The notes below the pieces were generated by a model. It saw only the letters and a program-made list of their open reading frames with translations, did no database searches and was not told the origin of the DNA. A program made the translations under genes and the position numbers. From Haloferula luteola (GTDB lineage: Bacteria; Verrucomicrobiota; Verrucomicrobiia; Verrucomicrobiales; Akkermansiaceae), in contig NZ_JACHFD010000018.1 in the NCBI RefSeq assembly GCF_014201715.1, forward strand, positions 1 through 64,000: a stretch of DNA of 64,000 bases, written 5' to 3'. Shown here piece by piece: positions 1-9,400 of the stretch (position 1 is its first letter; each line of letters begins with the position of its first letter).

Positions 1-4
1 TCAC

Positions 5-64
5 GGTGGTTGGTTGGTTTTCGTTTAGCAACGCCACGCTGACGCGTGGCACCAACCAGCCACC
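5..64. repeat. Nested inverted repeat, two-stem hairpin
   Basis: The 14-base arm at 5-18 (GGTGGTTGGTTGGT) pairs with 51-64 with a single mismatch. Inside it, 33-39 (GCCACGC) pairs perfectly with 44-50 around the tetraloop TGAC, directly abutting the outer arm. No T-run follows on either strand, so it is not a classical intrinsic terminator. It lies downstream of the giant RCC1 gene on the minus strand and could act as a transcript end or be a REP-like repeat. Bases 65-215 show no other recognisable feature. Confidence 0.55.
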
Positions 65-215
65 ACCTCATTCTAACGATTCATGGGACGCTTCCAAAAC
101 ACCGCCCGTGAACGGCTTCGGGGAGTGCCACATTTGGTCGAACTGACACCGGGATCTCATCCCAGCGTTAAACCCGTAAAATCAACATCCCGAAACCATC
201 TGTTTCTGGACATTC

Positions 216-3200
216 TCACTGTTCGACAAGCACTCTCAAGTAGAGCTGGTTAGCTGTAGTTTGGGGTTCCAGCTCAAGCTCCCATATTCCATCGTCCAGT
301 TGCCTGGATGAGCGAAGTTCAAGGTCCGAATTGGATTCAAGAGCCCATTGAGAACTTTCCACTTCAAAGCTAAGGGAGTGATTTCGCCAGACAGTCAGAT
401 TGTTCCCAACCGAGGTAAAATACCCCAAAGAGGAGTCATCCGATCGAAGTCGAATTCTCACCCTGATCTGATCGGCTCCAGTGGTTTCCACGGACGTGAC
501 CGTTCGTGAGACGGGATCGACTGGGCTATTCCCTGAAACATACTCAAGGAAATTGGAAAGTCCATCGTGGTCGGGATCATCGTCACGCCCCGCATCCGCC
601 AGGTTTAAGCCACTCGAAGTGAAGCCCAGAATCCATCGTTCAAAGTCGTTAGAGGCTGCTGGATCGTAATATTCGATGGTCACCATCTGGTAGTCGAAGA
701 GTTCCCCAGCAGTTGCTCTGATTTCGAAGTTCGCCGAGCCCGGTGAATTGGGCGTGACCCAGACAAATTGTCCCGTCGCGGGATTGAAGCCCGCACCTGA
801 AGGAAGATTGAGTGCGCTCAACACTGGAGTTCCGGTATCACCAGATTGTGCGCTGACAACAAACGAAACGATTTCCCCCATGGGCACGCGTTGGTTTTGA
901 ATCGGTGAGAGAACAGGTGCACGCTCGATGGTAGGAAAAATCGAGTAGGTTCCCTCGTCTTCCAGATACCAGCTCTGGAATCTGACGTAGTAGTCCCCAT
1001 CAGCTATGGAGACAAACTTGAGGGTTCCCGAAGTCGTATTGGTCAAGGAATGAGGAGTCGCGACACCTTGCGTCCACGCCTGAAGGCTCACCCTAATGCC
1101 CGTGCCAACAGCGTTCAAACTCAGCCTGTCTCCGCGATTGGCAGGAATCGTCCACGTATCAATATCCCCCCTCACAATCGACCCGGCTTGAGAAACTCCA
1201 AAATTCAGCGCGCCTCCTTCATCCCCCGGGTTCAAGTGGATCAAGCCTCCGAAGTGTGAGAGCTCCACCCGGTAGAGCTGACTCGTTTGCTCCAAATAAT
1301 ACGTGGCGATTCGAACCGAGTAGGTGCCGCTTTCGGGGGCTTCGAAACCCGCGCTCTGGTCCCAGTAACCTGTGGACTCTTCGGAAATCAGGCTACCGGA
1401 TGGACTATACACTCTCACTTGGAGATCCTCAGACGAGCCTTGCTGGGACGCTGCTCGCAAGGCGATTTGGTCACCTTCGCCAGCTTGGAAATACCACATA
1501 TCGTAGTCACCACGAACCAAGCTCCCAAGAACTGCGACCCCATTCGAAAGCGAGCCTCCTTCATCACCAGTTTCAGGAATTGCACCGGGACGTCCATTAG
1601 CGAGTTCGATGCGGTAGGTTGCAGAGGTACGCTCTAGGTAAAACATCCCCACCCTAGCTATGTAGGTTCCGCTCTCCGGTGCTTGAAATGCGGCGTTCTG
1701 ATCCCAGTAGTTGGTGGATTCCTCGGACAGCAACTCCCCGGAAGGGCTGTATATCCTCAATTGAAGGTCGTCGGAAGAGCCCTGCTGAGAGGCAACACGA
1801 AGAGCGACTGGATCGCCTGCTTGTGCCTCGAAATACCAGAGATCCAAATCACCCCGCTCAAGTTCACCAAGGGCAGCTACACCATTGGTGAGAGGTCCTC
1901 CTTCATCCTCGGCTCGCGGTACGGCTCCTGTGCGCGCCGAGGACAATTCGATCCGGTAAGCGGCACTTGAACGTTCGAGGTAATACATCTGCAATCGAGC
2001 CACGTAGCGTCCGGGCTCATCTGCACGGAAACCGACCCACTGGTCCCAATAATTCGAACTGGAACCAACAACCTCCTCACCAGACGGTGAATAGACTTTG
2101 AGCCAAAGGTCATCAGAAGAATTCTGCAGCGAGGCGACCCGCAGCTGGACTTGCTCGCCTTCATCCACATCAAAACTCCAGAGATCCACATCGCCCACTG
2201 GCAGTGAACCGGTCTCGTAGACGCCATTTGTCAGTGGTCCACCATCTCCCTCTGATCCCACTACAATGGGGGCAGATACGTTGGTGTAGCTCACAGCGAT
2301 CCCTCCGGTTCTTCCTGCCGCAATGCTCCGAACGCGAACTCCATAGGCTCCTGCACTCGGCAGGGCGAATGTCAGCACTTGATCGAAATAGGACTGCTCA
2401 GTCGCCGCAATGACGGTACCGTCCGGCCCTAAGACTTCGAAGTAGAGATCGACCCGATCGTCAGGACTGGCGACGCGAATACTAACCGGGTCGCCAGCGG
2501 CACCCTGAAACGCGAAGACCTCGTATTTATCATTCGCAATCGCTCCGCCGACCAGAGAACCGTTGGAAAGCTGGACTGGCGCGACGACGCGAATCAACAC
2601 TTCCTCCGTCGCCTGCCCGTCTTCGTTGGTGAAGGTAAACTCAGAGGTGTAATTACCGCTTGTGCCGGCCGTTGGATTACCCGAAATGGTCCCGCCGCTT
2701 GTGACGATCAGCCCACTCGGCAACGAAGTCGAGGTGACGGTGGGACTGTTGAAGACAGGCAGCGAATACTGGAAGGCCAAGCCTTCGTAGGCGAGCAATT
2801 GTGGCACCGAACCCATCGTCGGCGGTGCAGCATGAATCGCGATTTTCAATGCTTGCGATGTCGTGCCGTTTGAGTTCGTGGCAGACACCGTGATCGGAAA
2901 GAGCCCAGCTGACTGAGTTTTCCCCGAAATCCGGCCGGTAGATGGGTTCATCGCAAGACCAGCAGGAAGCCCTGTAGCCGTGAAGCTGGTTGCGACATTG
3001 CGAGTCAGAATTTGGTAGGAGAAGTCCTTCCCCCTGCCTCCGATTGCAAATCCCCGACTGATAATGGAGGGGGCCGATAGTCCGGGATTGGAACTCGGTA
3101 GCGAAAGGCTGTGCCATCCACCCGCCGAGATTTGGACCGAGGGTTCGGTGTAATCCGGAACCGGGATCTGGCCGTAGGTATCACCTCCCCAAGTGACGAT

Positions 3201-5969
3201 TTCTCCGGAAGCGAGAAGTGCCATGCTATGGTCATCGCCTGCACTGATGGCAACGACATTGGCGAGGTCTTGTGGGACTGTCGCCTTCCCATCTCGGTTT
3301 GAGCCCCATGCCTTGACCGTTCCGTCACGGAGGAGCGCCAACACATGATAGCGACCGCAATCAATTGCCACGACGTCCTCAAGACCGACAGGAATCGTCA
3401 CCTGCCCTTCTAGATTCTCACCCCAACCCATGACGGTTCCATCGGACTTCAGTGCGATTCCGAAATGTTCGCCAGCCGAAATCGCGACGACACCGTTGAG
3501 CGATGCCGGGACTTCACGTTCACCGTAGTCATTGCTACCCCAAGCCAGAACGGTTCCATCCACCTTCAGGCCAAGGCTGAAATACCCGCCAGCAGCGATG
3601 GCAATGAATCCGCCACTCCCGCTGTCGGGTGTGTTGATCTGCCCATAGGTATTGGATCCCCAGCCCACAATAGTCCCGTCCGACCGGAGCGCCAGACTAT
3701 GGAGGGCTCCTGCATCAAGTGCCACGACGTCACCCAAGCCATCGGGAACCGCCAACGATCCAGCGAAATTCCTTCCCCAGGTTCGGACGCTCCCATCGGC
3801 AAGAAGAGCGAGTGAATGATTGTAGCCGCCGACGAGCGAAATGGAGTTGGAAAAATCGACCGGAAAATCCGACTGCCCATAATCATTCGCTCCCCACGCA
3901 CTCCCATCGCGAACCTCGATCTGTACTCGCTCCGTCTCGGTCCCGTAAGGGTTGGTGCTGGATATCTCGAATTCGTAGCTTCCGGGTAAGGACGGGAAGC
4001 CAGAAATGATCCCGGTGCCGGGATTGATGGAGAGTCCGGCTGGAAGACCCGAGGCACCGAAACTTGAGGGAGAATGCTCGGCCTCAATCTGATACCGGAA
4101 TTCGCTTCCGATCCAAGCGCTGGCGGCCAGAGGGCTCGTAATGAGGGGCAGCGGTGGATTGACGATGATCTCGTAAGTTCGCTGGGTGCTGCCCGCTGCA
4201 TTGCTGGCGGTCACAGTCACCGGAAAGGCTCCGCTATTTGCTGGGCTTCCAGAAATCAGCCCCGACACCGGATGAATCGACAGCCCGGTAGGTAACCCCG
4301 TCGCTGAGAAACTCGTCGGAGAATTCCGAGACGAGATCCGGTGATGAAACGGCGTGTCCTCGGCCCCCAGCAAGGTGGGAATCCCCATAAACACCGGCAA
4401 ATCCGTCGAAACCTCCAAATCACCAATCGCGACACCAAAATCTGTCCCCGTGTCGACAACCTCGACGACTGGAAGCCCTGCAAGGAACCCCACGGTATTG
4501 AAATCATCGCGCCCCCAACCCGCCACTGAACCATCTTCCCTGAGCGCGAGACTCAAGTAGGAACTCGCACCCAGACCGACTACCTGCCCGAGGCCCTCAG
4601 GCACCTCACATTGTCTCTCGACGTTTCGGCCCCACGCAAGGACAGTGCCGTCTTCCAGAAGGGCGAGCGAGTGATCCTCCCCCGCACAGATATCGACAAT
4701 CCGGCTCGAATGGGCGGGAACTTCGAGTTGATTGACCGAGTTGTCGCCCCACGCGAAGAGCTTACCGTCCGCACGAAGGGCAAGGCTGTGATTATCCCCG
4801 GCCGAAATTTGAGTCACCGTATTGAGCCCCACCGGAACGAGGGTGCGCCCATCTGTAGAATTTCCCCATGCCGCTACCGTCCCGTCACGGAAGAGCACAA
4901 GGTTGTGCGCCTCCCCGCAATCAACGTCAGCCACGGCAGACAGCCCAGATGGAATCGTCGATAGCCCGTTGGACGTGGTGCCCCAGGCATGGAGACTCCC
5001 GTCCTCATGGAGCGCGAGGTTGTGACGGTATCCTGCGGAGGCTTTAACAAACCCAGTCTCTGAAGGAATTCCCGAGACAATGCTGCTGGCATCGGAACCC
5101 CAACCCACTATTGAGCCATTCGCTTCAAGAGCAAGGACGTGATCGTAACCCGCATCAACGGCCACGACGTTACGCAGCGAAGAAGGAACTCCGATCTCAC
5201 CAGAATCATTTCGTCCCCATGGTACCACCCCGTGGTAATTAAAATTTGCGCTGACCCACTTGTTGCCGTCCATCAGGATGGTGTGCGGACTGCCGGGTGC
5301 AGGGTTGATATTGCCGAGCCAACCATAAAAGCCACGACCATCAAAAGGATGCGCCTCAAGGACGACACTTCCATTCAGGCTGTAACTGTCCTGAACCGGG
5401 TCCTGTAAGATCATGCCGCCTTCGGCCGAAAGGAACAGGCGTGGCCGAAAATCAGCATTGTTATTGGGATCGGTCTTGTCCCGCCACTCCTGCACATTCG
5501 AAACGCCGTCCCCATCGGAGTCAGCAGCTCCGGTGGTCACAATGATCGAGCCGAAAACCACTATTTCGAAATCGTCCGGCAATCCATCAAGATCCGAATC
5601 AAGACCTACCTCTATCGACTTCGAAAGGGTCGATCCATCGGAAAAAGTAACAGTAACGGTGTAAGTCCCCACATCGTCCGGACCGATTTCCGAAACGGTG
5701 AGCGTATCCGAAATCGCGAAAGGAAGAGAGGTATCCCCGCGGGACCATTTGACCGAGTAATACACTCCTGATTTTACGACAACCGATAGCCGTAACTTGC
5801 CACCAGCAGGTCCGTTCTCCATCGTTCTGGCAAGTTCGATGCCAGACGAAGTTTCATCGGGGACAGTTCTGGCGAGATTCCCGTTTTGATCGAACTCTAA
5901 CCCGAACCCAAAAGCGAAACTCGTAGCAAGAAAAAACAAGGCCAGAAATCGAAACGAATGAGACTTCAT
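216..5969 (-). CDS. Giant secreted protein with two RCC1 beta-propellers, putative Ig domains and PPC-like repeats
   Basis: The start chosen is the ATG that opens a signal peptide (MKSHSFRFLALFFLATSFAF), giving 1917 residues. A GTG at 6044 in the same frame would overlap the upstream stop as GTGA. Two blocks of RCC1-type repeats, each ending in a WG motif, lie at about residues 245-515 and 690-960. I count seven WG blades in each, so two complete seven-bladed propellers. Putative Ig (He_PIG-like) domains with 'ATGLPxGLxxNPxTGxISG' motifs follow each block. Five pre-peptidase C-terminal-like modules with GDxDxWxF cores occupy about 1130-1650. The C-terminus holds a 'DPDHDGLSNFLEY' calcium-binding-like motif common in verrucomicrobial exoproteins. 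A surface or secreted binding role is inferred; no catalytic motif is visible. Confidence 0.85.
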   Translation of the reverse strand: MKSHSFRFLALFFLATSFAFGFGLEFDQNGNLARTVPDETSSGIELARTMENGPAGGKLRLSVVVKSGVYYSVKWSRGDTSLPFAISDTLTVSEIGPDDVGTYTVTVTFSDGSTLSKSIEVGLDSDLDGLPDDFEIVVFGSIIVTTGAADSDGDGVSNVQEWRDKTDPNNNADFRPRLFLSAEGGMILQDPVQDSYSLNGSVVLEAHPFDGRGFYGWLGNINPAPGSPHTILMDGNKWVSANFNYHGVVPWGRNDSGEIGVPSSLRNVVAVDAGYDHVLALEANGSIVGWGSDASSIVSGIPSETGFVKASAGYRHNLALHEDGSLHAWGTTSNGLSTIPSGLSAVADVDCGEAHNLVLFRDGTVAAWGNSTDGRTLVPVGLNTVTQISAGDNHSLALRADGKLFAWGDNSVNQLEVPAHSSRIVDICAGEDHSLALLEDGTVLAWGRNVERQCEVPEGLGQVVGLGASSYLSLALREDGSVAGWGRDDFNTVGFLAGLPVVEVVDTGTDFGVAIGDLEVSTDLPVFMGIPTLLGAEDTPFHHRISSRNSPTSFSATGLPTGLSIHPVSGLISGSPANSGAFPVTVTASNAAGSTQRTYEIIVNPPLPLITSPLAASAWIGSEFRYQIEAEHSPSSFGASGLPAGLSINPGTGIISGFPSLPGSYEFEISSTNPYGTETERVQIEVRDGSAWGANDYGQSDFPVDFSNSISLVGGYNHSLALLADGSVRTWGRNFAGSLAVPDGLGDVVALDAGALHSLALRSDGTIVGWGSNTYGQINTPDSGSGGFIAIAAGGYFSLGLKVDGTVLAWGSNDYGEREVPASLNGVVAISAGEHFGIALKSDGTVMGWGENLEGQVTIPVGLEDVVAIDCGRYHVLALLRDGTVKAWGSNRDGKATVPQDLANVVAISAGDDHSMALLASGEIVTWGGDTYGQIPVPDYTEPSVQISAGGWHSLSLPSSNPGLSAPSIISRGFAIGGRGKDFSYQILTRNVATSFTATGLPAGLAMNPSTGRISGKTQSAGLFPITVSATNSNGTTSQALKIAIHAAPPTMGSVPQLLAYEGLAFQYSLPVFNSPTVTSTSLPSGLIVTSGGTISGNPTAGTSGNYTSEFTFTNEDGQATEEVLIRVVAPVQLSNGSLVGGAIANDKYEVFAFQGAAGDPVSIRVASPDDRVDLYFEVLGPDGTVIAATEQSYFDQVLTFALPSAGAYGVRVRSIAAGRTGGIAVSYTNVSAPIVVGSEGDGGPLTNGVYETGSLPVGDVDLWSFDVDEGEQVQLRVASLQNSSDDLWLKVYSPSGEEVVGSSSNYWDQWVGFRADEPGRYVARLQMYYLERSSAAYRIELSSARTGAVPRAEDEGGPLTNGVAALGELERGDLDLWYFEAQAGDPVALRVASQQGSSDDLQLRIYSPSGELLSEESTNYWDQNAAFQAPESGTYIARVGMFYLERTSATYRIELANGRPGAIPETGDEGGSLSNGVAVLGSLVRGDYDMWYFQAGEGDQIALRAASQQGSSEDLQVRVYSPSGSLISEESTGYWDQSAGFEAPESGTYSVRIATYYLEQTSQLYRVELSHFGGLIHLNPGDEGGALNFGVSQAGSIVRGDIDTWTIPANRGDRLSLNAVGTGIRVSLQAWTQGVATPHSLTNTTSGTLKFVSIADGDYYVRFQSWYLEDEGTYSIFPTIERAPVLSPIQNQRVPMGEIVSFVVSAQSGDTGTPVLSALNLPSGAGFNPATGQFVWVTPNSPGSANFEIRATAGELFDYQMVTIEYYDPAASNDFERWILGFTSSGLNLADAGRDDDPDHDGLSNFLEYVSGNSPVDPVSRTVTSVETTGADQIRVRIRLRSDDSSLGYFTSVGNNLTVWRNHSLSFEVESSQWALESNSDLELRSSRQLDDGIWELELEPQTTANQLYLRVLVEQ
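1220..2260. repeat. Internal DNA repeats encoding PPC-like modules
   Basis: Four consecutive modules of about 260-270 bp inside the giant RCC1 gene encode closely similar protein segments with the pattern TNGV..G.L..GD.D.W.F followed by RVASQQGSSDDL. Long stretches are alike at the DNA level, for instance around the segments encoding 'YSPSGELLSEES' and its neighbours. Such near-identical tandem modules can gain or lose copies by recombination. They are part of the coding sequence and not a separate element. Confidence 0.6.
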
Positions 5970-6040
5970 AAAAAGCATGAGCAGACCGTAAAACGGCACA
6001 GGAATCAGCCCCAGGGGGCTTGAGTAGCGAATCAAGGATG

Positions 6041-6436
6041 TCACGGCTTCGATTTACGGCGGAGCCAGTTCATTTCGGGCACTCGGGAAATAGCCTCATT
6101 GAGAAGGCGGAAAGCATAAGCGACTTCCGCTTCGATTCGCTGCTTTCCTTCGAGGTCTGCTCGATTTGCCTTCATCCATTCCCGAACATTTGGTAGTGCA
6201 ATCAGTTCGCTCAAAGTCCGACGATTTTCTCCCGTATCGTCGTGCACGAATAGCTCCAAATGATACTCGGCTGGCCCGCAACGGAGCTCCACTTTACCAC
6301 TATAGGCAGACATGAAAGCCGTTGTGATAAAACCATCATCCTCGAATACCGGCGAGCAAAGGGAGAGCAACTCGGTGTACGCGGATTGCTGAGCGATCAC
6401 ACACCTTTTAAACAATTCTTTGGTGACCAACGACAT
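6041..6436 (-). CDS. Small protein directly after RHS gene, candidate immunity protein
   Basis: A 131-residue soluble protein with no signal peptide or recognised domain; it is mildly acidic with a basic tail (WLRRKSKP). Its ATG lies five bases after the stop of the large RHS gene and there is no clear Shine-Dalgarno sequence, which suggests translational coupling. In polymorphic toxin systems the gene immediately after the variable C-terminal tip normally encodes the cognate immunity protein, so position is the main evidence. Its own stop overlaps an in-frame GTG of the downstream giant gene. No sequence family was recognised, so immunity is an inference. Confidence 0.6.
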   Translation of the reverse strand: MSLVTKELFKRCVIAQQSAYTELLSLCSPVFEDDGFITTAFMSAYSGKVELRCGPAEYHLELFVHDDTGENRRTLSELIALPNVREWMKANRADLEGKQRIEAEVAYAFRLLNEAISRVPEMNWLRRKSKP

Positions 6437-6441
6437 GACAA

Positions 6442-9400
6442 CTACTTGGAAAGATAGGATCCACTTGGGCTAAGCCTGAGCCCTTTATTACCCAAGATAA
6501 GGCGCTCTGCGCCTAAGAAGGTCTGACCCACGGTTCTATCCGGCCGCAGGAGCGTAGAAGCTAGTTCTGAGTTCAGCCGAAACGCCGAAGCATCCCTAAT
6601 CTCGTAGCCATCACGAACGGCTTTCCGAAGAATGGATGAGTTCTGGTAATAGTTTGCTCTTGGACTGCCCAAATCGGGAAGATCGTCGAGCAGTGTCTGA
6701 TTACGCGGTATTCCCTTCAAGTCGTCCAGCCTCCCGATGTATTTAACCTTCGGTGCATTTCTTGCGGCGGCCCCGTATCCACCACCTGGGGCGATCGCAC
6801 CAACCAACAACCCCGTTGCAGATATTACCTTATCTAGGTAAGAAGCACAAGGATCCAGAAATGTCGATGCAGCATCGTATATATCATATGCCGAAGTGGC
6901 GACTTCGAAGATCATCCAGGCGATGATCAACGGATGCTCGCCCGTGGGATCAACCAGCTGACAGGGTGTATTCCAAGCATAGGCGTAAAGATTGATTCCT
7001 CCTCCCTCACCAATGGGATCTCTTGAAATCCATCTTGCTGCTCTCGGGTCGTAGGCACGGTACGGAGCCAGATGGAGGCCGCTTGGTTGGTGAGTAAAAT
7101 GCCCCGTGTAGGAAAAATGCGAAATCGGCTGGGCATTGGAAAACTCAACATTTCCCCAAGCATCGTAGGACAAACGTTCTTGCAAGCCACCGGTGGGACT
7201 CAAGAGTTCCCGAATGCTGCCCAGATGATCGAAGGTGTAGAGGTAGGCCTGGGTAGAGCTTCCAGTAAGGTCTTGCATTCCTTGCGCAAGGTAACGGCGC
7301 TGAACCGCCTCCCCGCTACCGTCCCGTTCTTCACAGATTTCCAATCCACACCACAAAAGCGTTCGATTCGAGATCTCAACGCCATTCGACAATTCACGGA
7401 TGCGAACCCGCCGCCCGAGGCCATCATATTCAAACTCGGAACGCCCCGTTCCTTGGTTGATGGCGACGAGCCGGTCTTCCGCGTCCCATTCGTAGCTGGT
7501 TTCTGGGAGGTTGAGGCTGGTTGAGTCCAGCTGGTTGAGTGCGTTGTATCGAAAGTCCTGGGTCGCCCCATCTTCGGTTTCGGTGAGGCGGTTGGCTGCC
7601 GGATCGTAGATCCAGTTGTAGCCCTTGGTCGGCGTGCCGCCTGTCGTGATGGAAGCGGAGGTCAACTGGTCGGCTCCGTCATAGCCAAGGGCCCACACAT
7701 CGGCGGTCGCGCTGCTGGCTCCCGCTTGCTGCGTCCACTGCGTGATTCTCCCGATGGCATCGTAATTGTAGGAAAATTTGGAAACGATGCTGTTGGACGG
7801 GGTGCGGTTGGTGATGGATTGCAGGCGATTGTCCTGACTGTTTCCGTAGTAGTTGAACTGGGCCTTCACTCCGCCGCCATGAGAGACTTGGGAAAGGCGC
7901 GAGGTTGCACCCTCATAGGTGTAGGTGAAGGTGCCCAAGGAGTTGGTCAGCGAAATGAGCCTGCTTGCGGCATCATAGGAAGGAGATTGCGAGATTCCAT
8001 TGATGGCGCGGCTGGTCACTCGGCCCAAGGCATCGTAAGCGTAAGCGATCTCATCGTTGCTCCAAGGACCGTCGATGGTGGCAACCTCATTGGCTCCCAG
8101 GCTGCCAACCGGATGGTAGCTGGTCGTGGTCTCACCAAGACCATCGGTCATTGAGGTTACCCTCTTGAAGAAGGGATCGTAACCGAAGGTGACGGTGGGT
8201 GTGGCGATCTCAGCGTTGGGGAAGAGCTTCGCATGCAGGGTGCCGTCAATATTGTAGCGAAACCGGGTGATTTGCCCCTTTTCATCAATCCGCTGAGACA
8301 ACCGACCGCTCCCGGGTTCGTAGGCAAAGCGAATTCGGGAGCCATCAACATATTCCTTATAATCAACTCGCCCTTGGACGTCCCGGTGCCAACGTGTGGC
8401 CCGTCCCATGGGATCAATCAGGGTTCTCAAGTCGCCGCACTTGCACCACTCGTAGCCGACCGTGCGGTTCTCTGGATCGGTGACGCCGACGAGTTGCCTA
8501 ATCTCATCATATGAGAAGGTGGTCACCCGTCCCAGGCGGTCTCGGGACGAGACGAGGTCAAGATTCTCGTAGGTATTCTCCTCGTAGGTGCCGTCCGGGT
8601 AGTCCACCCTAGTAAGTCGGTCGATGTCGTCGTAGGAGTAGGTGACTGTATAGCCATCGAAATCCGTGATGGTCTGTGTCCGGCCGGCCGAATCGTAGGT
8701 GAAGGTGATCGTGTCTGCCGCTCCGGCCAACGGACCATTGATTGAGACCAAATATCCGTTGGTATCGTAGGAGTAGGCAGTCGTGTCCCTTTCCGGGTCG
8801 GTGGTTGAGGTTAGCTGCCCCCTTGCGTTGTAAGCGAAGGTCGTCGTCTCCCCGGCCGCATTGGTCGCCGCAGTCGGAAGGTGATCGGAATAACCGGAGA
8901 ACGCGGCAAGCGTCTCAAATCCCACAGCCGTTCTGACCTTGATTGCCGTGAGATCGATTCCCTCGACGGCGCCCGTTTGGCTGGAGTCATCATTGTATTC
9001 GAAGACCAGCTCCCTACCCAATGGGTCGATCGTACCCGTGATTTTCCCAGTAACGGGGTGGTAGGAGGCTCTGCCCATGGACCACTGGAGGACACCATCT
9101 TTGTCCTCAACCGCCTTTACCGTCTTCGAAGGCATAGCACTGGTTCCTCCGCCTTCTGCTGATGTCTGACCCGGGTAATTGAACCAAACCCGGTTCTCCA
9201 AAGGAGCTTTGAAACTCGCTAGGACTGAGGTGATCGTATCGTCGTTCGCAGTCCAATTGTAGAGGGTCGCTTTGGAGAAATCTCCAGGAGCCTCGCGCAT
9301 CTGTTTCCGATCCCAGTAGAATGTGTTCCGGTAGCCCAGATTGGTGACCTTCGGCATGAAGCCAATACTTTCGTCGTTAACCGAAATAGTTGTCGGTGCG

